Source of the DNA: Bacteroidota bacterium
GTDB taxonomy: Bacteria; Bacteroidota; Bacteroidia; Chitinophagales; Chitinophagaceae
DNA length: 64,000 nt
Assembly: GCA_029555415.1 (NCBI GenBank)
Contig: JAKPSI010000119.1
Location: 62,001 to 126,000 of the forward strand
Reading direction: 5' to 3'
Shown: piece by piece, positions 11,101 through 18,665 of the stretch
Layout of the letters: each line of letters opens with the position of its first letter
How positions within the stretch are numbered: position 1 is the first letter of the stretch
Program-made: the position numbers and the translations under genes
Notes under the pieces: generated by a model
Databases searched by the model: none
Told to the model about the DNA's origin: nothing
The model's input: the letters and a program-made list of their open reading frames with translations, nothing else

Positions 11101-11785
11101 ATGAGCAAATATTTCTTTCAACAAAATTTTCACCCCCTCCAAATTTTAAATTTGTACCATCTTCCAGAGTAACAACCCATAGCTTTGTTACAAAATTAAC
11201 AGTTACTTTAATTTTACTATATGGTTGCGTTAGAACATTTCCTTGCCCGTCAAAAAAAAGAACAAAAGCTTTCCCCAATGCATTAAAAACATAATAATCT
11301 GGATCTAAGTCCCGAGCACCACTTGCAATATCAGATTGTACTTGTTCATCTAATGAGGGGTTTATCATCCCCTGAGATAAGTCCCCAGGATTATTGAATA
11401 AGTTGCGTGTCTGAAAATACCCTGCAGGATCTTCATCAGGAAGCCCTTTTACTGATCGTGTAATTACACCGCCAGCCTGTAAAGCCCAGCCCAATCCAAC
11501 GTTTGATGAAACTTCACCCACCTTTATTCCAGATGCATGATAACTAATGCCTACTGGGACAGAACCTTCGTTTCCTTTTAACTCGACTAATGGAATATTA
11601 ATACTTACTAATCCAGTATATAAACTTACAGGCCAATCACCATATTTTCCAAGGCTTGCAGAATTGGGAGACGGTGGTATAACATTTTTAAGTTGATCAA
11701 TACGTTGGCTACTTTGACTGAATGTTATGTTATAAAAAAATAAATGAAGGGCCAATACCGAAACAAGTGTTCTTATTTTATTCAT
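8162..11785 (-). CDS. YD-repeat exported protein with SpvB-like N-terminus and DUF5977 domain
   Basis: This 1207-residue protein has a signal peptide (MNKIRTLVSVLALHLFFYNITFSQ). The N-terminal block VGLGWALQAGGVITRSVKGLPDE is the signature found at the start of many Bacteroidetes YD-repeat proteins and resembles SpvB/TcaC. Divergent YD repeats follow (YDNIGNK, YDAFKRL). Residues about 945-1003 match DUF5977 (FTKTNCSS, GTYTVPPNKYFS, AQAQAQKDIDLNGQ). The final 200 residues are Ser/Thr-rich, beta-sandwich-like repeats that could be adhesive. It lacks the RHS-associated core (DPDGM) of its neighbour, so it may not carry a toxin tip. It lies 18 bp after the 489-aa gene and 9 bp before the 143-aa gene. 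The pairing of this large protein with an RHS protein suggests a secreted complex, but that is inference. Confidence 0.85.
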   Translation of the reverse strand: MNKIRTLVSVLALHLFFYNITFSQSSQRIDQLKNVIPPSPNSASLGKYGDWPVSLYTGLVSINIPLVELKGNEGSVPVGISYHASGIKVGEVSSNVGLGWALQAGGVITRSVKGLPDEDPAGYFQTRNLFNNPGDLSQGMINPSLDEQVQSDIASGARDLDPDYYVFNALGKAFVLFFDGQGNVLTQPYSKIKVTVNFVTKLWVVTLEDGTNLKFGGGENFVERNICSCFGESSSNYISSWMLESVTYPNGEKFSFTYTQTGFQNDMPYYEDMMKTVYKSIDVISQNISTIESNLGRIDFVYNSTNRQDISNGGALSSIKLFSKTTNQYIRQYNFIQNYSQAAVGNYYSNNLSYFNFRLKLLSVEEVSPENTTVKNAVWQFQYNALSLPSRHSYAQDHWGYYNGATNNTTLLPQAGPFNPPTYIIANRAPDANFMQAEMLVKVIYPTGGSSQFEYEPNGYSDINGFHIVGGLRIKSTIDVNDIDVSKNIKKNYLYEDPYVLHDFQPDDYLSVVTMKTFDCAHIPPYETGSADVTFRSSSTKSALGSIQGGNIGYGKVTTQFGDNALNGKIVSEYSNINDLNADASKVFPYPSATSREWRRGLLLSESYFSSSGINPIKKITNSYDFINKANIITYKAGFRITSISGCLPYTQGLISSIINRVFYSTITEQVRLISSIEENYDNIGNKLSITTNYFYDNPNNLSPTRVESIDSKGVVTKLINRTPLDKAEINAVTPLSSTASIAIDSLVARNNISTVLLKENYRANILQTRSIINYRNWDAKITLPENIQIQIKNNPLETKILFNKYDATGNLQEQQKLNDVKECYLWGYSNHYLVAKIIGKSYNETIAQSGIDINVINNPVDESTLRLELNKLRNLTDVFVTTYTHQPLIGVSSETDSRGKTLYYEYDAFKRLALIRDQDHNILKKICYNYAGQPENCSFFGNPQMSQTFTKTNCSSDYVGTSGTYTVPPNKYFSATSLNDAQAQAQKDIDLNGQTFVNNNSSSGATCIPMVKSTNTGTIPYTVSITNIATGTVSTVTAYPSSSSVQIGQLTPGNYNITLTPYSVTTSQISLNGNTQTGGTISFSNVVVSTPILITITPVSGGPCSFTMNSGYSSPSNNITNNGTTVSFYMIFYSTSVMVQGNNYQVATINGSCRPSAIRTITTSVGGRNWTITIYPDGRMFWQMAYGSAQLNPYSTVGTSTLTYSL

Positions 11786-11803
11786 AAAGAAATATTGAAA
11801 AAG

Positions 11804-13273
11804 TCATTTGAAACAGTACCCAATCCTAAATATTACAGGTTGTGTTTTTGGGAATGCTTGGTAACTTAAAAAGTCCCAAAGGAGTTGAATTTTTGTTCTC
11901 GTAAGGAATTTTGATTTCTTAGGCATTGATTTTGAAATACCCAATAATCCGCTCTGTTGCCATGCTGAATAATTCCTGAGCTGATTAAAACCACTGAATG
12001 CGCTCTTGTAGTTCTGTTCATAACCTCCAGTTATCCATAAAGAACCTTTTATCTTCCAGTCGAGATAACTACGGAGACCAACACCCTGACTGCTGATATT
12101 TATGTTATTCCAACTCCTTCCCCACCCAAGCTTATAAGAGGCTCCAACACCAATTACTCCGTTTTTAAGTTTATACCCTATAGATAAGCCGATATCACTC
12201 GTCACTGGGAAATAGTTTGTAGCCCGTTGCGATTGAATATTTGTGCCAAATTCTAACCTCTCAAAGAATGTTTTTGTTTTTTGGGTGTTAGGCTTAAAAT
12301 CTGGCATGTCTTCATCACTCGCTCCACCTCCTGATTTCAGTACTTTATCCTTCAATTGATTAAGCTGAGATTGAGCCTGCTGCATATTTTGTTGAAACTG
12401 CTGAATTGCATTTGGACCACCTGCAGACAACTGTTGCTGGATCAGGTTATTTACTTGTGCTCTTGTTTGCAATCCTGCAAGGCTTGCCTGATAAGCTGGG
12501 TCATTGGGATCTCCCTGAATTCTGAACATACTTGCCAGAATACTGTTCTTCCGCATGAAATCCTGGAAGATCTTTGTTTTGGCTAGTAATGAGATCGCCT
12601 TTTTCTCGATTTTCTTTGGGTCTTTAAGAATTGCCGTATACTCTCTGATCTGTTGGCTGTAGTAATAGGCTTCTTTATTGAATTGCTTGAGTTGTTTAAC
12701 CAACCCAAGGTTTTCAAGCTGCCTTTTAAGTTCTTGCTTACGCTCTTTAATAAACTGCCGGATATCACCTGCTTGCTGAATCCGGGCGTTCAAGGACTGT
12801 ATTTTAGATAACGCCGGAGAAATGTTACCTGTCAATCCAGACTGTCCCAAAAAGTTCAAAGCAGATTGAACTGAATCCAGGTGTGGTATATACTCCTTGA
12901 TATTTGAAGCTGAAACAGAATTGGGGCTAGTCCTTAGTTTCTCATTTAGTCCTGCATATTGAGCCCTGACAAGTTCTAATGATTCCTTTGCTAACAGAGA
13001 ATCCTTAGTATTGAGCATTTTTTTGTAGGTCTTCTCTTCCTGCCTTTGAAGTTTGCGAAGTGTTTTCTCACTTTTTGAAATGATCTTGTCTTCAAGCCTG
13101 GACGAATTCTTTGAGACAGCCGCAGCCCATTTCTGAGGATCGAGCTTTCCGAATAGAGAGTCAATTTTGGATTGTGCTGAAAGAGGACATAGTCCTAAGA
13201 GTAAAGCCAGAATGAGAATCTGTGCTTTTTGAAGTAGGTTAAGGTTTTGATCAATGGATCCTGATATACTCAT
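11804..13273 (-). CDS. Coiled-coil protein with C-terminal beta-barrel-like domain
   Basis: The protein has 489 residues. A hydrophobic segment at about 16-33 (AQILILALLLGLCPLSAQ) acts as a signal peptide, perhaps from a later start than the ATG at 13273. Residues 45-320 are charged and Gln-rich with long predicted helices and coiled coils (EKTLRKLQRQEEKTYKKML; QQFQQNMQQAQSQLNQLKDK). Residues about 335-489 alternate hydrophobic and polar strands with many aromatic residues (IGLSIGYKL, IGVGASYKLGWG, LWITGGYEQNY) and end in IFRIGYCFK, like an outer-membrane beta barrel. It is the first gene of the operon. A helical periplasmic stalk joined to a small barrel could anchor or export the YD-repeat proteins downstream. 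I know no named family. Confidence 0.75.
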   Translation of the reverse strand: MSISGSIDQNLNLLQKAQILILALLLGLCPLSAQSKIDSLFGKLDPQKWAAAVSKNSSRLEDKIISKSEKTLRKLQRQEEKTYKKMLNTKDSLLAKESLELVRAQYAGLNEKLRTSPNSVSASNIKEYIPHLDSVQSALNFLGQSGLTGNISPALSKIQSLNARIQQAGDIRQFIKERKQELKRQLENLGLVKQLKQFNKEAYYYSQQIREYTAILKDPKKIEKKAISLLAKTKIFQDFMRKNSILASMFRIQGDPNDPAYQASLAGLQTRAQVNNLIQQQLSAGGPNAIQQFQQNMQQAQSQLNQLKDKVLKSGGGASDEDMPDFKPNTQKTKTFFERLEFGTNIQSQRATNYFPVTSDIGLSIGYKLKNGVIGVGASYKLGWGRSWNNINISSQGVGLRSYLDWKIKGSLWITGGYEQNYKSAFSGFNQLRNYSAWQQSGLLGISKSMPKKSKFLTRTKIQLLWDFLSYQAFPKTQPVIFRIGYCFK

Positions 13274-13321
13274 TACCAGTTATTCTTTTCTGAAGTTGAG
13301 AAAGGATTTTGATCTCACCTA

Positions 13322-13336
13322 TACCACTTTGTGGTA
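13322..13336. promoter_or_regulatory. Inverted repeat TACCAC-TTT-GTGGTA before RHS operon
   Basis: A perfect 6-bp inverted repeat with a 3-nt spacer lies 49-63 bp upstream of the first gene of the minus-strand RHS operon. Position and symmetry suit an operator. No clear Bacteroidetes -33/-7 promoter could be fixed beside it. Confidence 0.4.
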
Positions 13337-13730
13337 CTCAGAAAAATCAAAAAAATAATACTACAAGCCAATTTGATGAATTATAATTATTTGTGATGCG
13401 TCTGTAGTATGTTTTTGAATTACTTTTTTTGATAGTTTGATTTTTCTCATACTTTTTTAAATGTGATTCCTATATAGTCAAACTCATCTGCAACTTCTCA
13501 TTGCTATTTCTACAGTAAAGTTGAAAGACTATTTTTTCCAAAATCAAGTGAAATCCTCATCTTTTTACCGTCTTTTCCTCACGATCCTGTGATGAAAAAA
13601 CGGTACAACGAATTAAGTTTTTACTTATGACTCAGAGGGGGTCCCCATCAGAAACCGCCCGGGGCACTTCGACAAGGAGGGGTACCCCCGGGGTGCTTCT
13701 CTATTTTTTTAATCACCACAATCGTTTAAA
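13337..13730. promoter_or_regulatory. Divergent intergenic region with G/C-rich repeats
   Basis: This region separates the RHS operon from the rightward recombination genes. Most is AT-rich. At 13636-13699 is a sharply G/C-rich patch holding the 10-bp palindrome GGGGTACCCC (13679-13688) and two near-identical words, CCCGGGGCACTTC (13658-13670) and CCCGGGGTGCTTC (13687-13699), 29 nt apart. The patch ends about 30 nt before the ATG at 13731 and is followed by a T run, so it could be an operator, a leader hairpin or an attenuator. No gene is seen. Confidence 0.4.
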
Positions 13731-14069
13731 ATGGTAAAAATCATCAATGCCCATACAAGGAAGGGCGAACGAGGACATTATGTTTCCCTTGAGCTTCAGG
13801 GAAGTGTTGAAATAGTTCAATCACAAAATACTGGCAGGTTCTATGTAACTGCGAGACGTTGTTTCATCGGATCAACTCTTGATATCGAAACTGCCAGGCA
13901 ATCAATCGGAAGTCAACTACCAGGCAATATTGTCCGGGTAAAAACTGACCCCTATGAATACGCACTTCCGGAATCGGGGGAGATGCTCACTTTGGAACAC
14001 AGTTATCAATATGTCCCTGATGAGTCACTCATGCAGCAAACCCATAATGCCGAACAGGAAGTGATGTAA
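13731..14069 (+). CDS. Hypothetical 112-aa protein of the mobile element
   Basis: This is a small soluble protein with a beta-rich N-terminal half (VSLELQGSVEIVQSQNTGRFYVTARRC) and an acidic tail. I recognise no named domain. It is the first of three rightward genes, with a Sak4-like ATPase and DUF3871 after it, a set seen on Bacteroidetes plasmids and integrative elements. A single-strand binding or accessory recombination role is possible but not supported by a motif. A hairpin terminator follows at 14093. Confidence 0.7.
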   Translation: MVKIINAHTRKGERGHYVSLELQGSVEIVQSQNTGRFYVTARRCFIGSTLDIETARQSIGSQLPGNIVRVKTDPYEYALPESGEMLTLEHSYQYVPDESLMQQTHNAEQEVM

Positions 14070-14092
14070 AGGCTATCAATAGCCGGTTAATC

Positions 14093-14117
14093 AAGGGTAG
14101 AGATAATCTCTGCCCTT
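14093..14117 (+). terminator. Hairpin terminator after 112-aa gene
   Basis: Arms AAGGGTAGAGA and TCTCTGCCCTT pair over 11 positions (one G-T) around the loop TAA, followed by a T-rich stretch. A smaller GGCTAT-CA-ATAGCC hairpin lies just before it at 14071-14084. Confidence 0.65.
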
Positions 14118-14143
14118 TTATTTTATCCTTTAAAACGCATTAT

Positions 14144-15022
14144 ATGCAACTACAAAAAGCTGAAAGAAAACGGGCCCATATTAAGATGGGTTTGCAAGGC
14201 CCCAGCGGGTCAGGTAAAACCTACAGCGCGCTCCTGCTGGCCTTTGGTCTTATAGAAGACTGGAGCAAAGTAGCGGTCATTGACACCGAAAACCACTCTT
14301 CAAACCTGTATGCCCACCTGGGGGGCTTTAATGTCCTGCCACTTGAAGCACCATTTACCCCTGAGCGGTACATAGAGGCGATCAGGACCTGTGTTACTGC
14401 GGGTATTGAAGTCATCATCATTGATTCCATCAGTCATGAGTGGGAAGGATCGGGCGGAATTTTAGATACGCATTCACGGATGAGTGGTAACTCCTTTACA
14501 GCGTGGGGGAAATTAACTCCCCGGCATAATGATTTTGTACAGGAGATCCTTCAATGCCCTGTCCATATAATTGCTACGATCCGTTCAAAACAGGACTATG
14601 TACTGGTTGACAAGAATGGTAAAACCGTACCCGAGAAAGTCGGTCTGAAAGGAGTTACCCGTGAAGGAATGGATTATGAGTTCACCCTAGTCTTTGAACT
14701 GGATATTAAACACAATGCAATAGCCACTAAGGACAGGACGGCTCTTTTCATCGATACTGCTGAATTTAAGATCACCACCGCTACTGGAAAAACGATTCTT
14801 GAATGGTGTAACCGAGGTAAGGAGGTTTCTGTGGACGATATAACGGTCCGTATCGGTGAATGCAAGTCCATTCAGGAATTATTGAGCCTGTACAATATGT
14901 TTCCCCAGTTTAAAGAAGCTCTTAAACCTGAATACGAAACTCAGAAACGAAGGCTCCTCATCAGCCAGGATATAACATCGAAGATTGCTAACCAGAAAAT
15001 CAACAAAAATGGAACAGAATGA
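14144..15022 (+). CDS. Sak4-like RecA-fold ATPase (AAA_24, phage nucleotide-binding protein)
   Basis: This 292-residue protein has Walker A GPSGSGKT at 19-26, a VAVIDTENHSS block, a Walker B EVIIIDSISHEWEG near residues 88-101, and a conserved IIATIRSKQDYVL segment. These are the marks of the phage AAA_24/Sak4 group, a RecA-like core that assists single-strand annealing or recombination together with SSB. The C-terminal 70 residues are helical. The gene overlaps the DUF3871 gene by 14 nt, so the two are probably translated together. Confidence 0.85.
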   Translation: MQLQKAERKRAHIKMGLQGPSGSGKTYSALLLAFGLIEDWSKVAVIDTENHSSNLYAHLGGFNVLPLEAPFTPERYIEAIRTCVTAGIEVIIIDSISHEWEGSGGILDTHSRMSGNSFTAWGKLTPRHNDFVQEILQCPVHIIATIRSKQDYVLVDKNGKTVPEKVGLKGVTREGMDYEFTLVFELDIKHNAIATKDRTALFIDTAEFKITTATGKTILEWCNRGKEVSVDDITVRIGECKSIQELLSLYNMFPQFKEALKPEYETQKRRLLISQDITSKIANQKINKNGTE

Positions 15023-16037
15023 AAGCATGCTGCTCCCCATCGATGAAATTGAAGAGTCTAATAAGGTTGATGGTGGCGAAAAAGCAGCCAACCCATTTAT
15101 AACCGCAAATACAATTGAATCCTCCTTAGAACAGATCAGGAGCCGTCATATTATTCCCGTATTTACAAAGGATAATGAGCCATTGATCTCGCAGACCGAT
15201 TTTATCGAATCAGCAGCTTCTATTGCGGCTGATATATTCCATGGAGAACAAATCCTTCAACCTAAGGTGCGTTTATCCCACCCAGTAAAAGGAAGAATCC
15301 CTGAAGCCAAAGACAAACCCGCCAATCAGCTCATGGAACGTGAAAAAACCGTTTATTATGAACGGATGATGTTTGTCATCGAGATCCCTTCCATCCGCGA
15401 CACGATTGACGGCAATGAACTTTCCCTTACCATCGGGGGCGTAAAGGCCTATAACCTGGATAATCTTTATAGCAAATCCGTCTGTGACCAGCACTTCAAG
15501 TTCTTTATTGGATTCAAGAACCGGGTCTGCACCAATTTGTGTGTCTGGACAGATGGCTATATGGATGACCTGAGAGTAAAATCCTTGCCCCAGTTAAAGG
15601 CCGCTATTAACACCCTCATAGACGGTTATAATCAAAATTTGCATCTTTTTCATTTGAAGAAGCTTGTTGAGTTTGGAATCACTGAGCAACAGTTTGCACA
15701 CCTGGTTGGGCGCTGTCGTATGTATCCACATTTACCCCTTCATCTGAAAGCTGAAATCCCGCCTATCCTATTCGGGGATCAGCAGATGGGAGCAGTGGTA
15801 AAGGATTTTTACCGAGATGGTAGCTTTTGCAGGGACAATCAGGGTAACATCAACCTTTGGAAGCTTTATAACCTGTTCACAGGGGTAAATAAGTCCAGCT
15901 ATATTGACAGTTTCCTGGAAAGAGGAGTAAATGCCTTTGAAATGGTGGAACAGATCAGGAGGGGGCTGGAACAGAAAGGAGATTGTTGGTATTTAACCTA
16001 CAATAAAGCCACCCTATTCTGGGTGGCTTTACTGTAA
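15009..16037 (+). CDS. DUF3871 family protein
   Basis: This 342-residue protein matches DUF3871 along its length: FITANTIE near the start, HIIPVFTKDNEPLISQTDFIE, LSHPVKGRIPEAKDKPANQL, EKTVYYERMMFVIEIPSI, TIGGVKAYNLDNLYSK, FKFFIGFKNRVCTNLCV, and LWKLYNLFTGVNKSSYIDSFLERGVNAFE. The family is confined largely to Bacteroidetes mobile elements and its role is unknown. I prefer the ATG at 15009, inside the end of the Sak4-like gene, to a start at 14985. The last 10 codons are the terminator hairpin itself, so the tail ATLFWVALL may have been gained by reading through it. Confidence 0.88.
   Translation: MEQNESMLLPIDEIEESNKVDGGEKAANPFITANTIESSLEQIRSRHIIPVFTKDNEPLISQTDFIESAASIAADIFHGEQILQPKVRLSHPVKGRIPEAKDKPANQLMEREKTVYYERMMFVIEIPSIRDTIDGNELSLTIGGVKAYNLDNLYSKSVCDQHFKFFIGFKNRVCTNLCVWTDGYMDDLRVKSLPQLKAAINTLIDGYNQNLHLFHLKKLVEFGITEQQFAHLVGRCRMYPHLPLHLKAEIPPILFGDQQMGAVVKDFYRDGSFCRDNQGNINLWKLYNLFTGVNKSSYIDSFLERGVNAFEMVEQIRRGLEQKGDCWYLTYNKATLFWVALL
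16004..16031. terminator. Terminator hairpin inside the end of the DUF3871 gene
   Basis: TAAAGCCACCC and GGGTGGCTTTA form a perfect 11-bp stem around TATTCT. The stem lies within the last codons of the DUF3871 gene and before the convergent gene ending at 16088, so it can act for both strands. Confidence 0.75.
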
Positions 16038-16087
16038 TTTATAAAAATTGAGACCACATCAAATCGAGATACTTCAGCTTATAAAAC

Positions 16088-16783
16088 CTAAATGAAGAAT
16101 GAATCTAATTCTGTTTTCAATTGTATAAGGCTTGGGGGCTTTGTATTGAAGTAGAGTTCAGTATAATCAATTGCGTTTACTGTTCTCTGTATATAAAAAT
16201 TGTCTTTCTTATAAGCTTTTCCGACTATTCGATAAGAATTATGTAAATCTTCTGCAGGAGTATCTCTTAATTCCATGTCATCTGTCTCTGGAGAAAACGC
16301 CAAATTAGCATGAATTACACTTGGCGAAAGCTTGCTATCAATTCTATTGAAGTGGGTATGCTCAGATAGAAACCATGCTTCAACCTCCATAGTGCTTAAA
16401 ATAAAATCAATTCTTACACTTGTTTGTGGGAGTTGAAAATATAATCCAGTAGTTAATTTATGAATGTCTGCCCTTGCAATAGGATAAACATCTCTAAGTC
16501 CAATAATCTTTGAATAGGCCGCACTAATTAGACTTAACCTTTGGTCAAGTATATATGACTTTATATTCGCATCCCCTCCACAATCCACTATTAATATATA
16601 ATAACTTGTTTGCGCAGTGATTGAAGCTGCAGTGATTGTCGTAAATGAAATGCCTGTTTTATTCCCCCCAGAACCCTTTATTGAGGCTATTGCAATGCGC
16701 GATTTAGCATAGGCCTCTTCTATGAATTTTATTAGAAACAGTTGTTCTGTAAGACCCTCCACAAAAAAAGCGATACGTTTCAT
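16088..16783 (-). CDS. TOPRIM/DUF4276-like nuclease partner of ATPase (PARIS-like effector)
   Basis: This 231-residue protein opens with FFVEGLTEQLFLIKFI, the VEGxTE signature of TOPRIM and DUF4276-type proteins (Glu9). A second acidic motif, ILIVDCGGD (Asp67, Asp71), sits at the expected distance. Together they would bind the metal of a nuclease or RNase active site. It starts by an ATGA overlap with the upstream ATPase gene, so translation is coupled. An ABC-type ATPase plus TOPRIM protein is the layout of PARIS (AriA/AriB) and of OLD-like defence pairs. This protein is shorter than usual AriB (DUF4435), so the exact family is uncertain. Confidence 0.75.
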   Translation of the reverse strand: MKRIAFFVEGLTEQLFLIKFIEEAYAKSRIAIASIKGSGGNKTGISFTTITAASITAQTSYYILIVDCGGDANIKSYILDQRLSLISAAYSKIIGLRDVYPIARADIHKLTTGLYFQLPQTSVRIDFILSTMEVEAWFLSEHTHFNRIDSKLSPSVIHANLAFSPETDDMELRDTPAEDLHNSYRIVGKAYKKDNFYIQRTVNAIDYTELYFNTKPPSLIQLKTELDSFFI

Positions 16784-17925
16784 TTTTCAAATCCCTTCTT
16801 AAAAAATTCAGAAGCGAAAAAATCAAAATTATTAAGCCCTGTAAATTTATAATCCTCGAAAGCTTTTTGTGAATTTCTGATATTATAATACTTGATTGTA
16901 TTTCCTTCTCGATCAATTATTTGCCAATATTTCAAATCGACATAATTCATCACAAACCGATCGTTTGTCGACATAATAAGTTGAATAAGTTTATTCTCTT
17001 CTGCCTTTCTAATTAGAAGTTGAAGGAGTTTTGTTGATCTCTCAAAATCTAAACCTTCCCCTATATCATCAATTAATATACAGCCAGGAATATTTTCCAG
17101 TTCATAAAAAATGAAATGTATAATAATACTTAAAGCCCTAAACATTCCTGTAGACATGTCATTTTGATCAGTCATACAAGGGAGATCTTTTTCTTGAATC
17201 CTTAAACCAACAATTTCTACATTGGGATTGTTAACTTGAAACGTTACGCTTAAAGGAGAGCCAAAATCAATATTTGTGATATTGAAACCTATAAAATTGA
17301 AATCTTCAATTATTTTATTTAAAAAAACTTCTCCGTGTTTTTTCTTTCCTTTTATAAATGTATCAATAAGTCTTTCTGTGTTCTTTACATTAAAATCTAT
17401 CTCAACTTTATTCACTTTGTCCACATACCCTAAAGTGTTTTTCCCCATTGGAGAGTTGAAATCAAACTTTCGAACATGTCTTGCCCAAAAATTGAATGCT
17501 TCTAAGTATGGGTATTGAATTTCGTCCCTTCTATTTATTTTTAATTCATCAAGAGGTATTTTAAATTCTAGATAAGTGCCATTGTAAGCGAGGCTTTTCC
17601 CACTTCCGTCTGGCTCACGTTCAATTAAAATCGAATTATCCTTATAAAGTTTTTCTTTATTAATTTTAAGGTCCTTATATTCTAATTCATATCGAAAGTG
17701 CTCCTCATCTAAATTAAATGTAACATGATAATCACCATCTGTAAAAGGTAGTTTAACAAATTCACTTAACAGTATTGATAATCCATTGATGATAGCAATT
17801 GTTTTACTTTTCCCGGAAGAGTTCTTTCCGACCAACAGATTGATCCTACCAAGATCTATTTCAGCTAACTCCCACTTCCGGGGCTCGTCCGTGTACTGTT
17901 TATATTGTATTTTTTCTAAAAACAT
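16780..17925 (-). CDS. AAA/ABC-type ATPase (AriA/OLD-like defence ATPase)
   Basis: This 381-residue protein has Walker A VGKNSSGKSKT (33-42), an ABC-signature-like stretch DMSTGMFRA (256-264), Walker B CILIDDIGEGLD (282-293) and a MSTND switch (318-322), the order found in AAA_15/AAA_21 ATPases of OLD, Gabija, retron and PARIS systems. Between them is a 200-residue helical and beta insertion, the expected coiled arm. It is translationally coupled to the TOPRIM-like gene after it. The likely job is sensing of a phage product and release or activation of the nuclease partner, inferred from known pairs. Base composition is AT-rich like the rest of the element. Confidence 0.82.
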   Translation of the reverse strand: MFLEKIQYKQYTDEPRKWELAEIDLGRINLLVGKNSSGKSKTIAIINGLSILLSEFVKLPFTDGDYHVTFNLDEEHFRYELEYKDLKINKEKLYKDNSILIEREPDGSGKSLAYNGTYLEFKIPLDELKINRRDEIQYPYLEAFNFWARHVRKFDFNSPMGKNTLGYVDKVNKVEIDFNVKNTERLIDTFIKGKKKHGEVFLNKIIEDFNFIGFNITNIDFGSPLSVTFQVNNPNVEIVGLRIQEKDLPCMTDQNDMSTGMFRALSIIIHFIFYELENIPGCILIDDIGEGLDFERSTKLLQLLIRKAEENKLIQLIMSTNDRFVMNYVDLKYWQIIDREGNTIKYYNIRNSQKAFEDYKFTGLNNFDFFASEFFKKGFEK

Positions 17926-17998
17926 AGTTACAAATTAATGCAAAACTAAGGTTTTCAAGCATTTTACTGCCGAGCATTTATTTGGTACGTCCTGATGC

Positions 17999-18559
17999 TT
18001 ATTCTTCTTTGTCCCCTAAGCGCCATTGAGAATTGGGAAACCAAGGATGTTTCTTAATTGGCTCATCTTTAGATTTCCAAACATATTCACAAACACATCC
18101 AAACCTATTTATGCATTTATCATATGGATAGAGCATAATTTCCAAAGCTTGATCAAACTCAAGATATATCCTATGAGTATAATAACATTCACTGCAACAG
18201 GCATTATAATTTGTTCTCAGCCATCCATTTCCGTTGTACTGAAATTTTGTAGAAATTATCCAACTCTCTAGATACCGGCCCCAAAGTTCGTTAGCTTTTT
18301 TATGGAGCATCTGCCTTTCTATAGATACTGACCAATGCAGCAAGTCTGTTTTCACTGAAGAAAACTCGGCCTCGTTATTTATTATAGTGCTTAAATGAGA
18401 TATTGAGTCTTGAAAAAAGATACTGAAATAATTCAATATTGAAATACGGTCTTTCGCAACATTTCCTTTGGTGATTTCCTCCATTACAAATTCCTCTAAA
18501 CTATAGCGTTTTAAAGGCCCGGAAAAGAGCGATAAATATTGCTCAAATATTTTATCCAT
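17999..18559 (-). CDS. Cys-rich hypothetical protein near the ATPase/TOPRIM pair
   Basis: This 186-residue protein has a helical N-terminal half and a C-terminal half with clustered cysteines, NACCSECYYTH and KCINRFGCVCEY, which could bind zinc. No family is recognised. It lies 73 bp upstream of the ATPase gene on the same strand, so it could be a third member of the defence unit or its regulator. Function is unknown. Confidence 0.65.
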   Translation of the reverse strand: MDKIFEQYLSLFSGPLKRYSLEEFVMEEITKGNVAKDRISILNYFSIFFQDSISHLSTIINNEAEFSSVKTDLLHWSVSIERQMLHKKANELWGRYLESWIISTKFQYNGNGWLRTNYNACCSECYYTHRIYLEFDQALEIMLYPYDKCINRFGCVCEYVWKSKDEPIKKHPWFPNSQWRLGDKEE

Positions 18560-18665
18560 TAAATATTATACAATTGATTTTTATAATGTTCTGAAAAATA
18601 AAAATTGGGGCTCCTACCTTATAGTGTCGCTCATTTTTCTAGACTTTCCACCTTAAAATTAATAT

